A stretch of DNA of 64,000 bases, taken from assembly GCF_045863935.1 (NCBI RefSeq), contig NZ_BTVP01000007.1, positions 1-64,000 of the forward strand. The letters run 5' to 3'. The notes under the pieces are model-generated. The model did not search any database and was not told the DNA's origin. It worked only from the letters and a program-made list of their open reading frames with translations. Source of the DNA: Parvibaculum sp045863935. Lineage in GTDB: Bacteria; Pseudomonadota; Alphaproteobacteria; Parvibaculales; Parvibaculaceae. A program made the position numbers and the translations under genes. Below, piece by piece: positions 34,000-42,886 of the stretch (the stretch's first letter is position 1; every line of letters begins with the position of its first letter).

Positions 34000-36900
34000 T
34001 CAGTGACGCTGCCTCGCTCTAATACGGTCGTAGAGTTCGCGAGCTAGCCCGTTGTGAACAGTCGATCGAAAAAGCGGATCACTCATCACCTTCGAGAAGA
34101 CTTCCTCGTTTCCATCCATACGGTCGATGAACAGTTCATCCAGCATCCGCTCAAGATAGGAAGAGAAATTTTCATACTTGTTGGCTAGCGCAGCTTCAAC
34201 AATTCGTGTGTCGCTCTCGGCGCTCTCTCTCACCTGTTCAAAGAAGAGCTGATCCGCACGCGTGAAGTTAGTGCCGAACCGCTCGTTCAAACGCTCTACC
34301 AAGTCTTCAAGCCCAACCTCTTCGTCCTTTCGCCGCGCGGAGCCAACATCAGTAGGGCCTTTGAGCGGGTCCACTTCTCCAACAGACAGGTCGATAGTGC
34401 CTTGCGCTACCTGCTGGATTCGGAAGTATTTCAGGGCGACCTCATCATCCAGCACGAACGAGGTGCCATCACCGGGCGGCGGCAGCTTGGATAGGAGGTT
34501 TCGGCAGAAAGTGTAGAACTGCTCTAGCTCGCTATCCTGATAGGGAATGATTTGAGAGAGAAAAGCGTAAAGATTTCGGAATGCCTTCAGTTGGCCTCGA
34601 AACTCCTCTCGCTCTTCTTCCTCATGGTCTTGAAACGTGGCAACCACTCTATCCAAAATTGCATTCATTGTTCGGTGATCAGATGACGTATGATCCATAC
34701 GCTTGCTATACCAGACCGCTGAGAATGCACTAACGTCCTCCGGTGTGAAGATAGCCCACTCTATTAAAAGGTGCTGAAGTTCGTTCAAGCGTTGGGGGTT
34801 GGCATTCTCACCGACAGGGGTCGTTTCGTAATAAGGCTTGAAGGCTTTGTATATTTCATCCTCTTCATTTACGAAGTCGAGAACGAAAGTTCGTGACTTT
34901 CCCGGAGCTATACGGTTCAGACGCGACAAAGTTTGGACAGCTTGAACGCCTGCGAGCCTCTTCACTACATACATGGTCTGCAAGAGCGGTTGATCGAAGC
35001 CTGTCTGGTATTTTTCTGCGACCAGGAGAACCCGAAATTCATCACCACTAAATGTCTCCGCCAGCTCCACCTCTGGAAGCCCATTGTTCAGACCTACTTC
35101 TGTATAGGCGCTACCTGGGAGGACGGGATCTTCAACAGTTCCCGAAAATGCAACGAGAGACTTGATGCCGGTATAGCCTCGATCTGCGATATATCTATCA
35201 AAGGCCAGCTTGTATCGAACCGCCTCAAGACGAGAACCTGCGACGACCATCGCTTTAGCGCGCCCCCCGATTTCGTGCATCACGTTAGCGCGAAAGTGCT
35301 CCACGATTACGGTCACAACCTGTTCGATATTGTGCGGATGAAGAGTCAAGAACTGCGTCAGCGCCCTCGCCGCCGCCCGCTTCGGCACTTTTAGGTCACC
35401 CTCTATTTGCTTCACCAATCCGTAAAAGCGTTTGTAGGTCGTGTAGTTCCTGAGAACGTCCATGATGAAGCCTTCATCTACAGCTTGCTTCATGGTGTAT
35501 TCATGGAAGGGCGACTGCCCATCCGGTCCCGGCTCATCGAACATTGCCTTGGTTTTGAACTTAGGCGTGGCAGTGAAGGCGAAGAAACTCAGATTCGGCT
35601 GACGGCCCCTTTTCAGGGTCTCGCGTAAAATCGCCCGCTTCGATTCTTCGGTCAGACTACCATCCTCGACATCCGATAACTGGCCGGCTATCGCAGCTTC
35701 AATACCATCCTTGTTCAACATCCCGCGTAAGGCCGTCGCGGTTTCTCCGGTCTGGGAAGAATGCGCCTCGTCCACAATTACGGCATACCGCTTGCCGGAG
35801 GTGCGAAGGGCCAGTTCCTCGCCTCTTTCCTCCAAGGTTCGTAACGCCTGGGCGATGAAGGGAAATTTCTGGATAGTGGAAATGATAATCGGCACACCGT
35901 TCGAGATCGAACGGGCAAGCTGCTGGGTATTCTCGTCGATCTTCTCGACGACCCCGGTCTTGTGCTCGAATTGATAAATCGTGTTCTGGAGTTGTTGATC
36001 CAAAACCAGCCGATCTGTCACGACAATGACCGAGTGGAATATCTTAGCGTCGGTGTCGTCATGTAGCCCCGCAAGGCGATGAGCTAGCCATGCGATGCTG
36101 TTGGACTTCCCCGAACCCGCCGAATGTTGGATCAGGTAATTTCGACCCGCGCCGTGCTCCTTCGCATGGACCACCAGCTTTCGCACCGCGTCGAGCTGAT
36201 GATACCTAGGGAAAATCATCGTCTCCTTACGGACGGTTTTCGGTCCATGAGTTGTTGAAACTTTTTTTTCTTTTATCTCAAGGTGCATGAACCGCTGCAG
36301 GATGTCCAAGAGGCTATCTCGCTCAAGAACCTCGTCCCAGAGATAAGCCGTCTTCCAGTTGTCCTCCACGGGCGGGTTGCCTGCACCACGGTTAAAACCT
36401 CTGTTGAAAGGCAGGAAGGAGGTCTCACCAGCTTTGAGATGCGTTGTCATCCACGCTTCGTCCGGGTCTACGGCAAAGTGGACAAGCGCGCGCTCCTTGA
36501 ACTTGAACATCAAGTCACGTTCGTCACGATCACGCATGTATTGCTTTTTGGCATCTTCGGCCCGCTGCCCGGTGATCGGATTTTTAAGCTCGACCGTAAC
36601 GACTGGCAGACCATTTACGGCGAGCGTTACATCGAGGATGCAGCGTCGGTTGCCGCCGCCGGGAGCCTTAATCAGAGAGGTAAATGCCACTTGCCGTGTG
36701 ATGGTAAGTCTGTTTTTTGCATAAAGCGCAGCAGTCTCTGGGTTGATGCCGGAATTCGGGCGGAAATACGCGAGCCGGAGAGTCTTGCCATAGCAGCGGA
36801 AGCCATGCCGCAAGACATGCAACGTGCCCTTGGTGGCCAGTTCCTTGGTCAGATCGGACAAAACCTGCGCTTCGACCTCACCTTTCAAAAGAATTCCCAA

Positions 36901-37068
36901 CTGATTCCACTTCTGTCCTTGGGTCTCCTTGAGGAACTCGATCACATCGGCAGGAAATAGGCAGAGCTCCTCATTGAAGTCGGCGGGTGAACGCCGCAAA
37001 TATCCCCCACGAGAAGTTAACCCGTGCTCGATAGCCATCTCGAATGCTGCTTCGTTATGCCCAGCCAT
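34000..37068 (-). CDS. hsdR: Type I restriction enzyme, HsdR motor/nuclease subunit
   Basis: 1022 aa from the ATG at 37068 with GAGG upstream; the frame opens with GTG at 37122. The N-terminal nuclease domain carries the D...ELK motif (LDVTLAVNGLPVVTVELKNP, around residue 158). The helicase motor follows, with Walker A HSAGSGKSNS near residue 317 and the DEAH box VDEAHSSQTG near residue 433. A C-terminal coupling region completes the protein. The subunit cleaves unmethylated DNA after ATP-driven translocation. All key motifs are intact. It is the last gene of hsdM-hsdS-hsdR. Confidence 0.95.
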   Translation of the reverse strand: MAGHNEAAFEMAIEHGLTSRGGYLRRSPADFNEELCLFPADVIEFLKETQGQKWNQLGILLKGEVEAQVLSDLTKELATKGTLHVLRHGFRCYGKTLRLAYFRPNSGINPETAALYAKNRLTITRQVAFTSLIKAPGGGNRRCILDVTLAVNGLPVVTVELKNPITGQRAEDAKKQYMRDRDERDLMFKFKERALVHFAVDPDEAWMTTHLKAGETSFLPFNRGFNRGAGNPPVEDNWKTAYLWDEVLERDSLLDILQRFMHLEIKEKKVSTTHGPKTVRKETMIFPRYHQLDAVRKLVVHAKEHGAGRNYLIQHSAGSGKSNSIAWLAHRLAGLHDDTDAKIFHSVIVVTDRLVLDQQLQNTIYQFEHKTGVVEKIDENTQQLARSISNGVPIIISTIQKFPFIAQALRTLEERGEELALRTSGKRYAVIVDEAHSSQTGETATALRGMLNKDGIEAAIAGQLSDVEDGSLTEESKRAILRETLKRGRQPNLSFFAFTATPKFKTKAMFDEPGPDGQSPFHEYTMKQAVDEGFIMDVLRNYTTYKRFYGLVKQIEGDLKVPKRAAARALTQFLTLHPHNIEQVVTVIVEHFRANVMHEIGGRAKAMVVAGSRLEAVRYKLAFDRYIADRGYTGIKSLVAFSGTVEDPVLPGSAYTEVGLNNGLPEVELAETFSGDEFRVLLVAEKYQTGFDQPLLQTMYVVKRLAGVQAVQTLSRLNRIAPGKSRTFVLDFVNEEDEIYKAFKPYYETTPVGENANPQRLNELQHLLIEWAIFTPEDVSAFSAVWYSKRMDHTSSDHRTMNAILDRVVATFQDHEEEEREEFRGQLKAFRNLYAFLSQIIPYQDSELEQFYTFCRNLLSKLPPPGDGTSFVLDDEVALKYFRIQQVAQGTIDLSVGEVDPLKGPTDVGSARRKDEEVGLEDLVERLNERFGTNFTRADQLFFEQVRESAESDTRIVEAALANKYENFSSYLERMLDELFIDRMDGNEEVFSKVMSDPLFRSTVHNGLARELYDRIRARQRH

Positions 37069-37124
37069 TCCCGTTGCCTCAGAGTTCCCGAATGCGTCAT
37101 TGCACCCGAGGCCTGTAGTCACAA

Positions 37125-39044
37125 TTACCTTTCGACCGCCTTTTTCTTCGTATGTCTTCCCAGCCCCCGCGGGACAAGCTTCTTTGTGCGCATCCAGTCA
37201 AGAGCGCGGCGCCACCGCTCGGGTGCGATTTTTCTCTTGCTGTCGGTCCAGTCGTTCAGGATCAACTCGACGATCTCGTCATCTGTTGGCGTCTTGCCTT
37301 CCAACAGCAGGTCATTCCAGGCCGCAAAGGCTGTTGAGACAATCTCAACTTGCTGAGTCCCGGCGGCTCTCAAAAGGGCAAGCAGGTCATCAATCGCCTC
37401 CTGCCGGTCGCCAAAATAGCGGTCGAAATAACTCTTATAGCTCTGCACCTTATCGCCACGCCGATAGGACGTGCCCTTGCCGCCTTTGCGCTCCTCCGCC
37501 ATGATCCAGCTCTGTCGCGCCAGCTGCGAATGAACCGAGCGCATCATCTGCGTGTCGAAAGGGCCCGCAGCGTCGCGGTAGTAGTTTCCCTCGACCTCCT
37601 CAATCGCAAGGTGGGCCTCTGATAGGTGCAAAAGTTTCTGAAACTTTACCCGGCCAAAGGTTGGGTGATCGCACAACGTGTCGGCAATATAGGCGGCCAG
37701 CACCGAGCGTTTGAAGGCAGCGGGAGCCTCCTTCTTGGCAGGCTTGAGAGATTTGTCGATCAGTAGTGAGGTGATCTTACCTGTTACGGCGGCGGTGACG
37801 AGGGCTGCACGGTATTCAGTCAGCTTCCCGATGGAGGCTGAAATTTTCTGTCTTACTTCCTCGATCTTCTCCCCTTGGGTTCGGAGGAACTGCGCGATCT
37901 GCCGTTGTTCTTCAATCGGCGGAACTGGGACAGGGATTTCCGCGAACCGTGAGGGATTCAAGTTGGCTTGCCCAATTGCGCGGAGAGCCATCGTTCTCGC
38001 ATAAGCCAATAGCTGCTCTGTTCCGAAGACGTAGTTTGCGAACTCAGGCAGGTATCGCGGATCAAAGCGGAAGCGCGCCAAGTAGGATGCGAACGAAAGA
38101 TCACCATCAAAGTTGCCACGATAGATTGCCGACTTTCCAACGAGATCAATGCTGTTCGTTCGGTTGAAAAGCACATCGTTTTCCCGAAGCAGCAAGAACG
38201 GCTCTACCTCTTCAACATACTTCAGTTCCGAAAGGTCCAGCTCAAGACCTTGGATGTTGCCCATGCGCAGGATTGCGACGGCTCCCGACTCGGAAAGAGC
38301 CTCCGAGATACCATACTCGCGTTCTGTCAGATAACGTTTGATGGGCCAACATTCCCAATGCGCCGGAATCTTGCCCAGCCAGTCAACACCGCTGTCTCTC
38401 AGTGGGGCGGTAGGGTTGTGACCGCAGGTGACGGCGCGGGTAATGAGGGCCTGGCGCTTTTCGGCCAGACGGTCCAGAAGCGCCCGCTTCCTCTCTATCA
38501 ACGCATCAATTCGTGCGGTCTTGTCATCCAGCAACTGCGCAATCCGCCGCTGGGTATCGAGATCGGGAAGCGGCAGGGGCTGATGCCCTACGGTTTCCCA
38601 ATCGGCACGCGGCATCTTGGTGCCGAAGGTTTCTGCGTTGATCGTATCAATGAAGGCGGACGAGGACAGAACGTAGAACAGGAAGCGAGGCAATATCCTG
38701 TCAGAGGCGCGCAGGTTCAACAGCTCGCCCGAACCAATCCCTTCGAACTCTGCGAGATAGACCTTGGCGAGATAGGGGCGCAGCTTGTTGAATAGAACGT
38801 CCCCGCGTCGAAACAACCTTCCGTCCTTGTCGACCGGTTCCGGCTGCTCCTTCAACAGCTTGCCTGTCCACGACGCTATATCCTCGTTCGAGATGTAGGG
38901 CAGTCGTTCGGCGGCACCGTCTTCAGTGTCCTCGGACTTGGCCGAAGCGAACTCGACCGACCATTTCAGCCAATCCGTCCGCCAGCCTTCGGGCAAGTCC
39001 TGTGCCCATGGAGGCGTGTTTTCGACTCGCGCAACGAAACTCAT
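37125..39044 (-). CDS. hsdS: Type I restriction specificity subunit HsdS with extra C-terminal Panacea-like domain
   Basis: 639 aa, against about 400-470 aa for usual HsdS. The first part has two target-recognition domains with the expected coiled-coil repeats: LPDLDTQRRIAQLLDDKTARID near residue 155 and PPIEEQRQIAQFLRTQGEKIE near residue 375. From about residue 444 an added domain begins (SVLAAYIADTLCDHP, then FGRVKFQKLLHLSE, later AAGPFDTQMMRSV). Its K-F-Q-K-L-L pattern and GPFD segment resemble Panacea/SocA-like (DUF4065) antitoxin domains; this is inference. The start ATG overlaps the hsdM stop by one base (TAATG). Confidence 0.88.
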   Translation of the reverse strand: MSFVARVENTPPWAQDLPEGWRTDWLKWSVEFASAKSEDTEDGAAERLPYISNEDIASWTGKLLKEQPEPVDKDGRLFRRGDVLFNKLRPYLAKVYLAEFEGIGSGELLNLRASDRILPRFLFYVLSSSAFIDTINAETFGTKMPRADWETVGHQPLPLPDLDTQRRIAQLLDDKTARIDALIERKRALLDRLAEKRQALITRAVTCGHNPTAPLRDSGVDWLGKIPAHWECWPIKRYLTEREYGISEALSESGAVAILRMGNIQGLELDLSELKYVEEVEPFLLLRENDVLFNRTNSIDLVGKSAIYRGNFDGDLSFASYLARFRFDPRYLPEFANYVFGTEQLLAYARTMALRAIGQANLNPSRFAEIPVPVPPIEEQRQIAQFLRTQGEKIEEVRQKISASIGKLTEYRAALVTAAVTGKITSLLIDKSLKPAKKEAPAAFKRSVLAAYIADTLCDHPTFGRVKFQKLLHLSEAHLAIEEVEGNYYRDAAGPFDTQMMRSVHSQLARQSWIMAEERKGGKGTSYRRGDKVQSYKSYFDRYFGDRQEAIDDLLALLRAAGTQQVEIVSTAFAAWNDLLLEGKTPTDDEIVELILNDWTDSKRKIAPERWRRALDWMRTKKLVPRGLGRHTKKKAVER

Positions 39045-41209
39045 TACACGAGTCCTTTCAACAGCGCGGCGATCTCGCCTTCCAGCGTCTCAATCTCATC
39101 CTCGATGACCCCCAGTTCGCGCGGTGGCTGGTAGATGTAGAAGTGGCGGTTAAAGGGGATTTCGTAGCCGATCTTAGTCTTGCTGTAGTCCACCCAGGCA
39201 TCAGGCACATGGGGCAAAACCTCGGCTGCCATGTAGGCATCAATCACCGGGGTCATCAGCTCGACCACCTCACCATTCAACTTATTCTGCGGATCGGGGC
39301 CAAAAGGCATAGGCAGAGGAAGCTCACTCCCATCGGGCAACGGCACATTCTCGGTGTCGCGCAGGTCGGGATCAGGCTCGGGGCGATCATTCACCCAGAC
39401 GCACTTCTCGGCCTTTTGGTCCTTATTGCCGATGGTGATCCACAGCGTCTTGCGCGCGGACTTGCCCAGCTTGATCCCAAGACTGGCCGCCGCCTCGACC
39501 ACGTCGGCGTCAAATTCGGCAAGGTCCATGTAAGTGCGAGCGGCATCCATCGCCTCAACCACCGCGCGCAGGTCCGCAACCGGGTGCTTATCGGCATCGA
39601 GACTCTCCAGTCGTGCGATGCGGTCAGGCGTCGTGCGGAAATTCATCCGCAGAGGGCGTTCGACGACGATGCGCAGGAAACCAAATTCGTGGTTCTTGAA
39701 AATGCGCGAGACAGTGTGGGTTTTTCGCTCGCCGGTTTTCTTGTTGACCACGACCTCGGCCTTTTCACCGTCGCGGTAGTTGCCGTATATGCGGGTCAGG
39801 CGCGCGATCTGATCTTCGGTGATCCGGTGACGCTTGTTGTTCAGGCTCTTTTCCATTCGCTCAGCGAAGAGCGTGCCATCGATCAATTGCACCTTGCCGC
39901 GACGCTCGGGCAATTTCCGGTTCGTCACCATCCAGACATAAGTGTAGATGCCCGTATTGTAGAATAACTGGTCAGGGAGGCCGATAATCGCATCCAGCCA
40001 GTCGTTTTCGATAATCCAGCGACGGATGCTGGAAGGTCCGCCACCCGCGCCACCCGAAAAGAGGGGCGAGCCATTGAACACCACGACGATCTTCGACCCA
40101 TCGCCACCGTCCTCGGGGCTCGGATGCATCTTTGAGATCATGTGCTGGAGGAAGAGCAGCGAACCATCGTCGATGTCGGGCGTGCCCGCGCCAAATCGGC
40201 CATTGAAGCCAAGGGTCTTATGCTCCTTCTCCACTACGGCTTTCTGGTCTTTCCAGTCCACTCCGAACGGAGGATTGGCCAGCATGTAATGGAACCGCTT
40301 GCCCTCGAAGCCATCCTTGGTCTTGCCATCACCCAAAGTGTCGCCAAGGACGATGTTGTCGGTATCCTCGTCCTTGATGAGCATGTCCGAGCAACAGATT
40401 GCCCAGCTCTCGTCGTTGTATTCCTGCCCGAAGAGAGCGAGGTTTGCGGCCTTGTTGCCTTCGCGGATGAACCTCTCGGACGCCGATAACATGCCGCCCG
40501 TGCCGCAGGTCGGGTCATAAATGGTGCGGTAGATGCCGGGTTTATAAACGTCCTGTTCGCCTGTATAGACGAGGTTCGCCATCAGCTCGATGACCTCGCG
40601 AGGGGTGAAGTGATCCCCTGCCTCCTCGTTTGCCTGTTCGTTGAAACGCATCACCAGATGCTCGAACAGGTAGCCCATCTGGAGGTTGTCCACCCGATCG
40701 GGGTGAAGATCCAAAGTGGCCATCTGCCGAACGATGTTGAACAGACGGTTGCTCGCGTCGAGCTTCTCAATCTGTTCGCTGAAATTAAATTTCTCGAATA
40801 TCGCGCGGGCAATAGGGGAGAAGCCGTTGATATAGGCGACGAGGTTCGGAGCGATGTTTTCTGCGTCGGCGGTCAGGCGATCGAATGTGAACTTGCTTGT
40901 GTTGTAGAGCGGCTGTTTGCGTGTGGGATCGGCCACACGGGCAAGCATCCGCACCATTGCCGGTTCTGGCGTGCTTACGGCTTTAAGGCGGACATATTTG
41001 GCGTGGACTCGGTCAACCGTATCCTCCAACAGGCAATCAAGGCGGCGCAGCACTACCATGGGGAGCATGACGAGGCGGTATTGCGGGGGACGATAGGGCC
41101 CGCGCAGCCGCTTTGCGATCTCCCAGATTTCGTCCGTGAGTTTCTTATGTTGTTGAATATTCAATGGAAACTGCCCCCGACGACTGCTTTTTTGTTTGTC
41201 ACGAAGCAT
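39044..41209 (-). CDS. hsdM: Type I restriction enzyme, HsdM methyltransferase subunit
   Basis: 721-aa N6-adenine methyltransferase subunit. The N-terminal helical domain begins KLTDEIWEIAKRLRG. The AdoMet site DPTCGTGGML is near residue 237 and the catalytic NPPFG near residue 313. It is longer than EcoKI HsdM (529 aa); the extra length is C-terminal. It modifies the host DNA and forms the core complex with HsdS. It is the first gene of the operon, starting just inside the right end of the island. Confidence 0.95.
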   Translation of the reverse strand: MLRDKQKSSRRGQFPLNIQQHKKLTDEIWEIAKRLRGPYRPPQYRLVMLPMVVLRRLDCLLEDTVDRVHAKYVRLKAVSTPEPAMVRMLARVADPTRKQPLYNTSKFTFDRLTADAENIAPNLVAYINGFSPIARAIFEKFNFSEQIEKLDASNRLFNIVRQMATLDLHPDRVDNLQMGYLFEHLVMRFNEQANEEAGDHFTPREVIELMANLVYTGEQDVYKPGIYRTIYDPTCGTGGMLSASERFIREGNKAANLALFGQEYNDESWAICCSDMLIKDEDTDNIVLGDTLGDGKTKDGFEGKRFHYMLANPPFGVDWKDQKAVVEKEHKTLGFNGRFGAGTPDIDDGSLLFLQHMISKMHPSPEDGGDGSKIVVVFNGSPLFSGGAGGGPSSIRRWIIENDWLDAIIGLPDQLFYNTGIYTYVWMVTNRKLPERRGKVQLIDGTLFAERMEKSLNNKRHRITEDQIARLTRIYGNYRDGEKAEVVVNKKTGERKTHTVSRIFKNHEFGFLRIVVERPLRMNFRTTPDRIARLESLDADKHPVADLRAVVEAMDAARTYMDLAEFDADVVEAAASLGIKLGKSARKTLWITIGNKDQKAEKCVWVNDRPEPDPDLRDTENVPLPDGSELPLPMPFGPDPQNKLNGEVVELMTPVIDAYMAAEVLPHVPDAWVDYSKTKIGYEIPFNRHFYIYQPPRELGVIEDEIETLEGEIAALLKGLV

Positions 41210-41289
41210 TTTTTTTGAATGTTGTCCACCCGGCTAGTTGCGGTTGATCTCAAACTCGGGCTCAAACCAGCCAGGCACGGGCGCTCCGC

Positions 41290-41550
41290 ATGAGATCGTC
41301 ATCGAAGTCGAGGGGGAAGCCGCCGGGGCGCAAGGTCAGCCGCCGGGCGACGATCCTCGATCCGCAGGGGCAGTCGCATCTGATGGCGGTGGGCGCTCTT
41401 TACGGGCTGAAGCGGATCGCGGGGCTTGGCCCGGCACCCCTCGGGGCCGGCGCGGCGCTACTGGAGATCGAATTCACGATGGGCGGATTTGGCCACCTTG
41501 CCCCCAGCACCCGGCACCCGGCACGATTCGAACGTGTGACCTCTGCCTGA
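41290..41550 (+). CDS. Possible small or remnant ORF ending in the inverted tRNA fragment
   Basis: 86 codons, GC-rich like the chromosome. The last residues (ARFERVTSA) are encoded by the inverted 3' half of tRNA-Arg, so the frame runs into the tRNA fragment by accident. It may be a truncated chromosomal gene or not a gene at all. No family was recognised. Confidence 0.25.
   Translation: MRSSSKSRGKPPGRKVSRRATILDPQGQSHLMAVGALYGLKRIAGLGPAPLGAGAALLEIEFTMGGFGHLAPSTRHPARFERVTSA
41514..41547 (-). pseudogene. Inverted 3' half of tRNA-Arg
   Basis: On the minus strand this is GGCAGAGGTCACACG... to the acceptor end, matching nucleotides 40-73 of the intact tRNA-Arg with one mismatch in 34. It begins exactly where the left fragment (28751-28789) stops, at the 3' edge of the anticodon loop, but in opposite orientation. 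It lacks the 5' half and CCA. Confidence 0.85.
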
Positions 41551-41654
41551 GGAGGCGGCGCGGCTCCATTTCGAGCCAAGGACCGGAGATTGTCAGGGCC
41601 GACGGTTTGTTCTACCTTGCGCCCGCTTCGCCGGACGGCCCTCGTCCGGCCCTG

Positions 41655-41731
<77 letters not shown>

Positions 41732-41777
41732 TTCCCCCATTTCACCGAAATCCATGCACACGCCACAAAAGGTGGCG

Positions 41778-42551
41778 TCAGGTCTCGTAGAACTCGTCAG
41801 CGACGGCCATCAGCGCGTCCATGTCGAGAATCGTGAGCTGTCCTGCCTTCGTCTGGAGGATGCGCGACTGCCGGAGACTTCGCATGACCCGGCTGACATG
41901 CACCTGGGTCAGGCCCAGCGCATCGGCAATGGTTTGCTGGCGGAGCGGAAAAGGGATCGTGGCGCCATCTGAGAGCCCCCTTGCCCTCAAGCGCCGTCGA
42001 AGGTCGAGGATGAGACGCGCGAGGCGTTGTTCCGCGTTGTGACGGCCGAGATCAATCAGTCGCGCATCGCTTGCCTCTCTGCTGGACAGGCAGATATCGA
42101 TGAAGGTCCAGACAAGCGCCGTGTCCTCCTCCACGATTTCCTTGAGATGGGTAATGTCGAAGGCGCAGTACTCGACCGGGGTCACGCTTTGCACCGGCAT
42201 GCGCACTTTATCGCGCATGACGAGCTCGCCGCCTGCTATGTCGCCCGGCAGCAAAATGGACAGAACCTGACGGCGTCCGTCCGATGTCATGGCCGAGCGA
42301 AGCGCCCAGCCTTGCCTGAGAATGATGATGCGCCCCGGTGCCTCGCCCGGTCTGAGAATGTGCTGGCGCGCGAGAACAGAACCAGACGTCTTGCGACGCC
42401 GCTTCGCATTCGGATTTGCGCCCATGACTGCGCCGCAAAAGCCGACATTCCGTAATACGCAGGTGTCGCAACCTTCCGATGAAGCGTCGATCTTCGTCCT
42501 GTCCTGTGCGCTGTCCTCCCCAAGCGGGGCGCCGCCGTCATCGCTACTCAC
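41778..42551 (-). CDS. FNR/CRP-family regulator with FNR-type cysteine set
   Basis: About 257 aa from a GTG at 42551 (a TTG at 42587 is possible; no start has a strong site). Cysteines at 28, 31 and 39 (CDTCVLRNVGFC, C-x2-C-x7-C) and at about 129 (VEYCAFD) match the four [4Fe-4S] ligands of FnrN/FnrL-type oxygen sensors. A cyclic-nucleotide-binding-like domain follows, then a C-terminal helix-turn-helix (QQTIADALGLTQVHVSRVMR). The recognition helix differs from the classical FNR E-x2-S-R pattern. It is divergent from the globin chemoreceptor gene, so both could belong to an oxygen response. Confidence 0.85.
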   Translation of the reverse strand: MSSDDGGAPLGEDSAQDRTKIDASSEGCDTCVLRNVGFCGAVMGANPNAKRRRKTSGSVLARQHILRPGEAPGRIIILRQGWALRSAMTSDGRRQVLSILLPGDIAGGELVMRDKVRMPVQSVTPVEYCAFDITHLKEIVEEDTALVWTFIDICLSSREASDARLIDLGRHNAEQRLARLILDLRRRLRARGLSDGATIPFPLRQQTIADALGLTQVHVSRVMRSLRQSRILQTKAGQLTILDMDALMAVADEFYET

Positions 42552-42587
42552 GGGATACTCGCCGCCGGGTAGGCCCCGGCTTGTCAA

Positions 42588-42886
42588 AAGTCGTTTAATT
42601 GTCTCTCCCTGAGACAGTTATAGAGTCCTAACCAATTTTTCCAGACTAAACCTGACTAAAATCAGTTTTTTAACTTGCGTTATAAACACACTATATAAAT
42701 ATTCGTTATAATAAATCTTTTTCGACTACAATATTATTAACCATTTATTTCATGTCCACCCCTAATATTGATATTAATTGCTCCGAATCGGTGACAAAAA
42801 GTCGCAGTAATCGCTGACTTTATCTCCGCTTCAGGGCGGGAGAGCAGGACCCGGCAGGGCCGGGCCGTTGTTAAATGGGGGTCAGC
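42588..42886. promoter_or_regulatory. AT-rich divergent promoter region
   Basis: About 300 bp between the FNR-like gene and the chemoreceptor. The stretch 42625-42760 is strikingly AT-rich for this genome, with many TATAAT-like words (for example TTATAAA and TATATAAATA). A perfect FNR box (TTGATNNNNATCAA) was not found. Confidence 0.5.
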
